DNA of 64,000 bases. Origin: Arcuatula senhousia (Eukaryota; Mollusca; Bivalvia; Mytilida; Mytilidae). Below the pieces are notes generated by a model, which was not told the origin of the DNA, did no database searches, and was given only the letters and a program-made list of their open reading frames with translations. The position numbers and the translations under genes are program-made. Below are positions 28,301 to 40,300 of this stretch, piece by piece. The stretch spans positions 675,001-739,000 of the forward strand of contig OZ020309.1 in NCBI GenBank assembly GCA_963971305.1, written 5' to 3'. Each line of letters starts with the position of its first letter. The first letter of the stretch is position 1.

Positions 28301-31300
28301 TACAGTAGCTTAATAAAATCAACTTATTAGTGTCATGCTATTTAGCTCACCTTTCCCAAAGGTGTGACTTGAGGAAAAAGAAGAGCAGTAAAAGCACTGT
28401 TCTTTTACCTTGTGTCAATTCAACATTTATAGTGTGATTTTGCATGAAAAAAATGTATTTATTGGTAATCATTACATTTTTCCTTTGATGTTTGCCGCTT
28501 ATAAATCCTGTATCATGACCAGGTGTGTATCACTGAATTAATAAGGTCAGAAGTTGACGTAGCAAGTGATTTATCAGAGCACACACACAAAAGTTCTGTA
28601 TAAAAAACATAAAAACAACCTTCTTAACGAAAAAAGAATTTTGTCCCTTTGGTGTATTACCGATAAAGAGAACACAGGACTTTTTAAAATCTTGAAATCA
28701 AGTTTATCATACTTATGATGGTTTATGGTGGACCCAAACCATAAACCAGTGATAAACTTGATCTCAAGATTCAAAAGTCCTATATTCTATATATCCTTTA
28801 TATCCCTTTACTTTTACATGTATTATTGCCACTTGGTAAAGACCTTCCTATTTCTGCTGAAAACTTTCCTGTGGATGGCTATTGAACTAAATTGTTTATT
28901 TTTTTGCAGCTGAAAGAGCCACATTTACCATTCTGGAGGAAGAGAGTTCCTATATTTCTGATGTCTTATTCCATCATGTTATTCCTTGTGAGTATTCACC
29001 ATATTTAGACAGCAAGATTCACAATATTTATCAATGTTCATGTATGATATTATGGATATATTTATAATACAAGCATGATAAATGAAGAGTTAACAAAGAG
29101 GACTTGGACATTGTCCTTAAAACAGTTATAATTTAATGTATTTTAAGATATTTTGCAAAAATATTAAGTTGATGGCTGATTTAATTTCATTCTTTTACAA
29201 TTGAAAGTGAAAATAGTTGTTAAATCGATATCGGGGTAGCAGGACGACAAGTGGAAAGCCACTGACTGTTGTGTATATCTTTGATCTGTACACACTTTTC
29301 CATTTTACAGGGTTTTCTTGCCGTAGCTGCTGTGTTCGGAGTCATTGCGTACAGAGTCTCTGTTCTCGCTGCTTTACAAGTTTTAACAAAAGACAAGCCA
29401 ACATATTCTAACTCTAGTCTGGTTGCCACGGCAACAGACACAATTTATGAGAATGCCAGTCTTGTGACGACAGTTACTGCAGCTTGTATTAATCTGTTAA
29501 TTATCATCATATTGAACATGGTAAGAAAATTGTGATTTATTATACCCCCCGCAAACAAAGTTTGGGGGGTATATAGGAAACACCCTGTCTGTCTTTCTGT
29601 CTGTCCATCTGTCTGTCCGTCTGTCCACATAACTCGTAAGCGCTTCTCCTCCTAAACCACTTGAAGGATTTTGATGAAACTTTACTTAAAGGAAGTACAT
29701 CATATGTAGATGTGAATGAAGAATTTTCATTGCTCTTGGATATCACTCAGGGGAGATAATTGGACTTAGACTTTTTAGCTCAACTGGCCAAAGGCCATGT
29801 GAGCTTATGCCATCACTTGGCATCCGTCGTCGTCGTCGTCGTCTGTAAACAATTATTCAAACGTTAACTTGTCCGACACCATAAGTCCAATTGCAACCAA
29901 ACTTGGTACAGTTGTTTAATGGCATTATGTGTTCAAAACTATTGTTCGGATTTTTGATTCGTAAAAAAACATGGCCGCCATGGCTAAAAATAGAACATTG
30001 GGGTCAAATTACAGTTTTTTGCAAATAACTCAAAAACGGTAACAGATATCAAAATTCTGGCTTGGTAAAAGTGATCAGCATCTCAAGATCTACCTGCCCA
30101 GAAATTTTCAAAAAGATCGAACAACTGATGTAGGAGTTATTGCCCTTTTTCTGGATTTTTTAAAAATTTTGCACTTATTTAGCCCTATATCTTGAAAACT
30201 ATACAAGATATTTTTAAAATTCAAACTGCATATGATTAAGCACATCAAGATCTACATTTCATGTAATTAGGTCAAAGCTGTAGAACCATTTCTTTTATGA
30301 GTTATGGCCCTTAAAGGGTCAAAATTTACCATTTTTCATTTCTTTTCCCCTGATTTTCAAAGAATAACTTGTCTAACACCATACATCCAACTTTAACCAA
30401 ACTTGGCACAGTTGTTTAATAGCATAAATGCTACAATTTTGTTGTTCGTTTTTTTGATTCGTCAAAAAATATGGCCGCCATGGCTAAAAATAGAACATAG
30501 GGGTAAATTGCAGTTTTTTGCTAATTACTCAAAAATAGTTACAGATATCAAAATTTTGATGCGAGACGAAAGAGATCAGCATCTCAAGATCTACCTGCTC
30601 TAAAATTTTCAAGAAGATCCAACAATCGACATAGGAGTTATTGTCCTTTTTCTGGATTTTTTTTCAAAATTTTGCACTTATTTAGCCCTATATCTTGAAA
30701 ACTATACAAGATATTTCAAAAAGTTAAGTTGCATATGATTAAGCACATCAAGATCTACATTTCATGTAATTAGGTCAAAGCTGTAGTACCATTTCTTTTG
30801 AAAGTTATTATCGGATCCTTAAAACAACAAAATTTACCATTTTTCATTACTTTTCCCCTGAATTTCAAAGATTAACTTGTCTGACACAGTAAGACCAACT
30901 GCATCTTAACATGGCACACTTGTCTAATAGCTTATATGCTACAACTCTTTCGTTCAGATTTTTTATTTGTAAAATAACATGGCCACCATGGCTAAAAAAG
31001 AACATAGGGGTAAATTGCATTTTTTTGCTAATAACTCAGAAATGGTTTCGGATATCAAAATTGTGCAAAAAATGGTTTCGGATATCAAAATTGTGCAAGA
31101 ATCAAAAGTGATCAGCATATTAAGATTTACCTGTCCTGGAATTTCGAAAAAGATCTGACTGCTGATGTGGGAGTTATTGTTCTTTTTCCTAATTTTTGCC
31201 AAACTTGCACTTATTAAGCCCAATATCTTGAAAACTAACCAAGATATTTCAGAAATTTAAATCGCATATGGTTAAGCTCAATAATATCTACAAATATATG

Positions 31301-34300
31301 TATCTATGTAGTTCAGGTGAGCGATTCAGGCTCTTGGGAGCCTCTTGTTAAATACATTTTTCAATGGGAGACCTCGTAAGCGCAACTCCTCCTAAACCGC
31401 TAAAAGGATTTTGATGAAACTTTACATGAACTAAGAACATCATATGTAGATGTGCATAAAGAATTTTCATCGCAATCAGACTTCATTCAGGGGAGATAAT
31501 TGGACTTAGACTTTTTAAATACATTATACAATGGGAAACCTCGTAAGCGCTTCTCCTCCTAAAAGGCTTGAAGGATTTCGATGAAACTTTACCTAAAGGA
31601 AGAACATCATATGCAGATGTGCATGAAGAATTTTCATTGCAATCAGACATCATTCAGGGGAGATAATTGAACTTAGACTTTTTAAATACATTATTCAAAG
31701 GGAAACCTCGTAAGCGCAACTCCTCTTAAAACGTTAGATGGATTTTGTTGAAACTTTACATGAAGATAATACATCATGTGTACATGTGCATGAGGAATTT
31801 GTATTGCTTTCAGTTATCATCGAGTGGAGATAACTGGACTTGAGATTTTTTCTTTTACAGTACAGAGTCCAATATGAAGCGGGGGGGTATCCTTTTGTGA
31901 GCTCGCTCACAGTATTACTTGTTATTATGGGCCAGCATCTAGATTCAATGACATAATACTTCACAACATTGTTACATGGTGAATAATCTACATTATTTTG
32001 GCCAAATTTCAAAAAGTGCAAGTCGGGTATTAAATGGTAAATTGGAAAATATTAACATAACAATCATCTCAGCAACTACTGATCACAGCCTTTTGATATT
32101 TGGTGTGCAGCATCAGCATGGGGTACCATTTTGTGGGAAACAGTTTTAAGTCTGTAGCTGACCTATTTTGGTTTAATGGAATCCGGCCATTTCTATCTTG
32201 TTTGATCAAATTTTAGCTTGAAGCAAGCTTTAAAACTGATTACTATTAATCTAAATTCAACTTAAATAAACCATTTTATACTGCTTAAAATGCATCAAAA
32301 TAAAAGAAATTAAGTGCATGGAAGGCTATCAGTTAAAGCTGAAAATTGCAACATTGATAAAATAAAACATAGTTACTTTTTCCATTTCCATTGCATTGAC
32401 TTATTATTGAATAACCACAGTTGTAATTCTATTTATAGATCTACAGTCGTTTAGCGTTCTGGTTGACTGATTTGGAGTGCTTACGAACCCAGAAGGAGTA
32501 TGATGACAGCATCACATTAAAACTGTTTGCTCTACAATTTGTCAACTATTACTCCTCCATTATCTATATAGCTTTCTTCAAAGGGAGGTAAGTCTGTACA
32601 AAGTAATCACTAGTGATGAAGTAAATAGATTATTTGGCCAATTGAGATTGATTTTAAATGTTACAATTACTTTGTTTTGATGAAAAAAAGTTTTTATTCC
32701 CCTGCTTCAAAGAAGAGAGGAGTATACTGGTTTACCTTTGTGTGTCTGTCCTTCGGTTGGTCTGCAACATAACTTTCATAACAGTTTTCTCAGCAACAAC
32801 TGATCACAGTAATTTAAAATTTTCTATATGGCTTAAATTATGAGTTCCTCTTTCATGAGTACATGAACCAAAATTTGGTCTGTCAGATATCAACTTCCTG
32901 TTTACTGACTTCACTAATTTTCAACATTACTGGTCAAATGTTGAAAATATTTGTAACAGTTTGTTTCTGCACTAACTCATCACAGAGAATTGATGTTTAG
33001 TACGTCTTGACTAAAGTATGAGATTATTGTTGGGAGTAACAGAATTAGGTCTATCACACGTCTACTTCCTCTTTACTGACTTAGTCGACTTGGGGGTGGT
33101 TAGGGTATACTGAGTGAGCACAAATTCCTTGTTTAATTAACCCTGATGTACAATATTCCAACTTTTCAAACTGAATCCAAAATATATGAAATAAAACTTA
33201 TACATAGTGTGTTTTTTTTTCCTGTGTCAACTGATCTTGGAGTAGGGTCACTCTCTCAGTCTGTCTGTCCATACGTCCATTATGATAGGAGTTCCAATCT
33301 TGTTACAGTTTGGCCTTAAAGGGATTATCTGAATTCATTGTGAATTTACTTTATAGCCTGTTTTTTGTGTAATTAAATGCAAAATTTAACCTCTGTATTT
33401 AATTATAGAATTATTGGAAGACCGGGAGCCTATGTTACTCTGTTTGGAGCCAGACAAGAAGAGGTAAGCGAATTTGAACAAATTTATTTCGGTTTATACC
33501 CCCTGCTTCATTACAGAGTATGGCATAGAAATATGTGTGTTTGCCTTGCATTTTAAATCATTTTCAATATTTAATTGTAACAGATTTTGTACACAAGAGA
33601 GATTAGATTGGTTGTAGATTTTCTGCTATTTATGCCAAAAATGCCTTGCAAAGAACCATATAAGTGCATTTTTAAGGTATTTTCTTTCATCTGTTGATAG
33701 AGAAGCATTTATTTTAGCTTTAACTGGTAGAAGTTCATATTTAGACTAGTCAAAAGAATTAGTTATTAAATAAGATTTATGAAATTAATACTAGTAATTA
33801 TTTAATTAATTCCAGTGTGCCTCTGGCGGATGTCTAATAGAGCTCTGTATACAGTTAGCTATTATAATGACTGGGAAACAGCTGATTGTTAATAACTTTA
33901 CAGAACTGGTTCTTCCGTAAGTTTTACACTTAGTGTCAGGTAACTGATCTTAAATTCAAACTTTCAACAACAACAAACCAAATTAAATTGAATGAGATAG
34001 CAGTCAACGAAGAAAGTGTTTAGTGGTTAGTTTCTTTACATTATATACCTTGATAAAACTGAACTCTGTCTTGGCTGGGTTGATAACAGTTTTCTAAAAA
34101 GCTACTTCCTCTTGATATTTGGTATGCAGCATAAGCATGGATACTTATATCATAGAATCCAACCTCAGGTTTGTCACTTATATATCTACTTCCTTCACAA
34201 TTTAGTAAAATATTTAATCTTATAAATGCAACTTGGTGATTTTTGTCTTTGACTTATTATCATGCCTCATCTAGATCTATGAATTCAAAGTAGAGGGGCA

Positions 34301-37300
34301 TATAGTAATCAGGTCTGTCTGTCTGTCCTTCTGTTTGTTCGTCCAGTTCAAACTTTTGGTACAGATTTTTGTGCTTCTACTTAAAATTGATTGGTTTCAA
34401 ATTTGGTAAACAGCTTAAGTATAACAGGTTCCCCTTTCCAATTCAGTCGGTCCTCTTCTTCTCATTTTTCAAGCCAACTTAGACTATTTTAAGGGTCAAA
34501 ATTGTAAAATTTTCATATTAGATTTCTCTGCTTCTACGAAAAGGATTTATGTTAAATTTGTACAAACCATTAGCATGATGAAATATATCTTGCTTTCCCT
34601 TTCTAGGTCAGGAGGTCATTTACTTCCTGTTTGCTTAGCGCAATGTTAACCCCTTGTTATATTTTCAGTAAGTTGATCAAGTTGTTAAAGAGATGCCTGT
34701 CTAAAGAAACCAAGGAAGAGAAAGCATCCAGAGCGGCATATGAGAAAGACTACAAATTAGAGGCTGCTCAGACTACAACATTGTTTTATGAATACTTAGA
34801 AATGGGTAGGTTTAACAAACTAGAAGCTGCTCAGACTACAACATTGTTTTATGAATACTTAGAAATGGGTAGGTTTTACAAACTAGAGGCTGCTCAGACT
34901 ACAACACTGTAATATAAATTTTGTACAATTCTATGTTTTTTGTTTGTCATACCTCTGCATTTTAAAGAGGATATTTGAACAGCTATAAGTTGGCTACTAA
35001 AGAATGAACACGTAAAGGAAGCAAAGGTCAACCAATGGAGCAATCATATGTTGTAAAACTGAAAAGGCAAATACAAAATTGGTCGACTTAAAATCATCAC
35101 AAAAACATACTACACAACAACAAATAAACAACATTGTCAGTAACATGAACTCAAGTGAAAAGAAGAGTAAAGAACCCAGAGTAAGCTATAGCACACCTCT
35201 GACATTGCCAATGATCAATTTTGTGTTAAATATCTAAACTATTTAATGTCTGTACTAGTCTTAAGTTGCATTAACAGAAAAATATATACCAAAAGATTTG
35301 CACAATACAGTCCATTAACAAGAGTTAACACTAAAGTATGTCTCGCCTGCCGGCACCATCAGAAACAATTATTCTTTCTTACTTCCACTTTATTTTGAAT
35401 TTACATGGATTTTCAGATTCTAAGATCAAAAGATGTTTATAGAACTTAAACATTGCAAATATATGCAATAAAAATAATCAAAGTCACTCAACCGGAAAAT
35501 CAAGGTCAAGGTCAAAAGATGGGGATGCAACTGTGCTAAGCTACTACTGGGGAATATGTATACCAAGTTTCATCAACCTAGGACCTATAGTTCTTGGAGG
35601 TGCTCGCAAAACTTTTCCATTGCTATTATATGTATTGAAAAATGTCAAAGTCAATCAACCGGAAAATCAAGGTCAAGGTCAAAAGATGGGGGATGCAACT
35701 GTGCTAAGCTACTACTGGGGCATATGTATACCAAGTTTCATCAACCTAGGACCTATAGTTCTTGAGATATGGAGGTGCTCGCAAAACTTTTCCATTGCTA
35801 TTATATGTATTGAAAATTGTCAAAGTCACTCAACCGGAAAATCAAGGTCAAGGTCAAAAGATGGGGATGCAACTGTGGTAAGCTACTACTGGGGCATATG
35901 CATACCAAGTTTCATCAACCTAGGACCTATAGTTCTTGAGATATGGAGGTGCTCGCTAAACTTTTCCATTGCTATTATATGTATTGAAAATTGTTAAAGT
36001 CAATCAACCAGAAAATCAAGGTCAAGGTCAAAAGATGGGGATGCAACTGTGCTAAGCTACTACTGGGGCATATGTATACCAAGTTTCATCAACCTAGGAC
36101 CTATAGTTCTTGAGATATGGAGGTGCTCGCAAAACTTTTCCATTGCTATTATATGTATTGAAAATTGTCAAAGTCACTCAACCGTAAAATCAAGGTCAAG
36201 GTCAAAAGATGGGGATGCAACTGTGCTAAGCTACTACTGGGGCATATGCATACCGAGTTTCATCAACCTAGGACCTATAGTTCTTGAGATATGGAGGTGC
36301 TCGCTAAACTTTTCCATTGCTATTATATGTATTGAAAATTGTCAAAGTGAATCAACCAGAAAATCAAGGTCAAGGTCAAAAGATGGGGATGCAACTGTGC
36401 TAAGCTACTACTGGGGAATATGTATACCAAGTTTCATCAACCTAGGACCTATAGTTCTTGAGATATGGAGGTGCTCGCTAAACTTTTCCATTGCTATAAT
36501 ATGTATTGAAAATTGTCAAAGTGAATCAACCAGAAAATCAAGGTCAAGGTCAAAAGATGGGGATGCAACTGAGCTTAGCTACTACTGGGGCATATGTATA
36601 CCAAGTTTCATCAACCTAGGACCTATAGTTCTTGAGATATGGAGGTGCTCGCAAAACTTTTCCATTGCTATTATATGTATTGAAAATTGTCAAAGTCACT
36701 CAACCGTAAAATCAAGGTCAAGGTCAAAAGATGGGGACGCAACTGTGCTAAGCTACTACTGGGGCATATGCATACCGAGTTTCATCAACCTAGGACCTAT
36801 AGTTCTTGAGATATGGAGGTGCTCGCTAAACTTTTCCATTGCTATAATATGTATTGAAAATTGTCAAAGTGAATCAACCAGAAAATCAAGGTCAAGGTCA
36901 AAAGATGGGGATGCAACTGAGCTTAGCTACTACTGGGGCATATGTATACCAAGTTTCATCAACCTAGGACCTATAGTTCTTGAGATATGGAGGTGCTCGC
37001 AAAACTTTTTCATTGCTATGATATGTATTGAAAATTGTCAAAGTCACTCAACCGGAAAATCAAGGTCAAGGTCAAAAGATGGGGATGCAACTGTGCTAAG
37101 CTACTACTGGGGCATATGCATACCAAGTTTCATCAACCCAGGACCAATAGTTCTTGAGATATGGAGGTGCTCATAAAACTTTTCCAAAAAGTTAACGCCG
37201 CTGTCACCGCTGCCGCCGCTGCCGCCGCCGCCGCCGCCGGTAAAGTAACACCTATGTCCCGCTCTGCTTTGCAGGCGAGACAATAACTAGATGAAACAAT

Positions 37301-40300
37301 TGCTTGTTTTCCAAGGTATTAAGTTATTTGATATAGAGAGATTAAAATTTTGATTTATCATTGGTTTTTTTTTTAGTGTTACAGTTTGGATTCTTGACAA
37401 TCTTTGTGGCAGCCTTCCCTCTAGGACCATTATTTTCTCTGATTAATAATATCATAGAAATCAGAATGGATGCTTCCAAAATGATAACTCATCTGAGGAG
37501 ACCCCTAGCTGACAGGAGTCCTGATATAGGTATGTTTTAAATAACTCATCTGAGGAAACCCTTAGCTGACAGAAGTCCTGATATAGGTATGCTATAAATA
37601 ACTCATCTGAGGAGACCCCTAGCTGACAGAAGTCCTGATATAGGTATGCTATAAATAACTCATCTGAGGAGACACCTAGCTGACAGAAGTCCTGACATAG
37701 GTATGCTATAAATAACTCATCTGAGGAGACACCTAGCTGACAGAAGTCCTGACATAGGTATGCTATAAATAACTCATCTGGGGAGACCCCTAGCTGACAG
37801 AAGTCCTGACATAGGTATGCTATAAATAATTCATCTAAGGAGACCCCTAGCTGATAGAAGTCCTGATATAGGTATGCTATAAATAACTCATCTGGGGAGA
37901 CCCCTAGCTGACAGAAGTCCTGATAAAGGTATGCTATAAATAACTCATCTGGGGAGACCCCTAGCTGACAGAAGTCCTGATATAGGTATGCTATAAATAA
38001 CTCATCTGGGGAGACCCCTAGCTGACAGAAGTCCTGATAAAGGTATGCTATAAATAACTCATCTGGGGAGACCCCTAGCTAATAGAAGTCCTGATATAGG
38101 TATGCTATAAATAACTCATCTGGGGAGACCCCTAGCTGATAGAAGTCCTGATATAGGTATGCTATAAATAACTCATCTGGGGAGACCCCTAGCTGATAGA
38201 AGTCCTGATATACTGTAAACTGGGAAATTTTCGTGGCAGTTTAATTTTCGCTATTTTCGCGGTAAGGACAGCAGCGCGAAAATAAAACTGCCGCGAAATT
38301 TAGTCGTAATTTTAAAGGCTAAACTGAAAAATATGTAGCTACCGTGGTTACTAAAAATCAACATCGTATATTAATCAAATGACAAAAATACCTTGTTATG
38401 ACCTAAATTTACGGGCTGATTGTATTGTAAAGTATTTGTTCAATATTTCATTGAAACGAATAAAATCTATTAAAACATTTATTTATTACAATAAAACACA
38501 TTTTAATAAATGTAAGCACTATTTCACTGTTTTAAAACATCATTGTTATAAAAACACCCAAGCGTCATGGCTATCGGATTAAAGACCACAATTACACAGT
38601 TCGGTGCACATCAAAGACAGTTATGACCATTGATTGACAGTTAAATACCCGCGGCAGTAAAGGCACTCTTGATCAGGTCACACTTTAGAGATAATTGTTT
38701 AAATGTTTTGACAATCCATCTTGCATGTAATGGTTTAATTACACTAAGTCTAAGATCGATTTCAAATTTCTCCAACTTTTTGTTCTTTTTGAGAAACTTG
38801 GCTACTTCATCGGCGTACCAGTTTTGAAACTCCGATTTCAGAATATCTTTAAACACTTTGTTATACCCCCACTCGTAAGAGAGGGGGCTATATTGCAATC
38901 ACCTTGTCCGTCCGTCCGTCCGTCTGTCTGTCCGTCCAGTTCAATTTCTCTGCTTCTACTGGATGGATTGGTTTCAAATTTGGTACACAGCTTCAGCATG
39001 ATGAGTTATACTATGCCTACCCTTTTCAGGTCAGTCCATCATCTACTTCCTGTTTTCCAAGCCGACTTAGACTTATTTAGGGGGAAAAAAAATTGAAATG
39101 TGAAATTTTCGTAACAGATTTCTCGGCTTCTACTGGATAGATTGGTTTCAAATTTAGTACACAGCTTCTGCATAATGAGTTAAACCGTGCCTCCCCTTTC
39201 CAGGTCAGTCCATCATCTACTTCCTGTTTTTCGAGCCGACTTAGACTTTTTAGGGTAAAAAATTTGAAAAGTGAAATTTTTCGTAACAGATTTCATGGCT
39301 TCTACTGGATGGATTGGTTTCAAATTTGGTACACAGCTTCAGCATGATTCGTTATACCGTGCCTCCCCTTTCCAGGTCAGTCCATCATCTACTTCCTGTT
39401 TTCCAAGCCGACTTAGACTTTTTTAGGGAAAAAAAAATTTGAAATGTGAAATTTTCGTAACAGATTTCTCGGCTTCTACTGGATGGATTGGTTTCAAATT
39501 TAGTACACAGCTTCTGCATGATGAGTTATACCGTGCCTCCCCTTTCCAGGTCAGTCCATCATCTACTTCCTGTTTTTCGAGCCGACTTAGTTTTTTTAGG
39601 GTAAAAAATTTGAAAATTGAAATTTTTCGTAACAGATTTCATGGATTGGTTTCAAATTTGGTACACAGCTTCAGCATGATTAGTTATACCATGCCTCCCC
39701 TTTCCAGGTCAGTCCATCATCTACTTCCTGTTTTCTGAGATGACTTAGACTTTTTATGGGTCAAAAAAAGACAATTTTTCGTAACAGATTTCTCGGCTTC
39801 TAGAGAAGGGATTGATTTTAAATTTGGTATACAGCTTTAGCATGATGAGTTGTATCGTGCCTCCCCTTTCCAGGTCAGTCGATCATCCACTTCCTGTTTT
39901 CTGAATGGCCGAGTGGGGGTATGCTTAGCACGACTTAGTGCAACCCCTTGTTGATTTTAAGATCCAATGGTTGTAGGTGATCAGTACACCCGGCCGGCAC
40001 AAACACAACTTTTATGTTAGCTCTATATAATGCATCTAAGACGTCTTGGTGCCTATGAGCACTGAACACATCGAAAATTGCAAGTGCAGGTTGTTTCAAC
40101 GGTAAATCAAGTTCGTCACGTTTGTCAATTACATAGGGCACCAACACCTTGTCTATGAAATGTAACATTGTTTCAGTATTTGACCAATGATTTTCGGAAT
40201 GATATATATCCCATGTTTTCGGAAATTGAAATTTAGGATGGCATTGTTCAGTTTTACCGGCATAGAGTACTTGCGGTGGCAGTAAAACACCCGACTTCGA

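Noticed and set aside
36049..37176. 375-codon open frame on the + strand
   Set aside because: It is generated by the 174-bp (58-codon) core repeat of the family C element; the peptide just repeats with the core and has no family resemblance. The same holds for the frames at 35533-35997 and 50781-51321.
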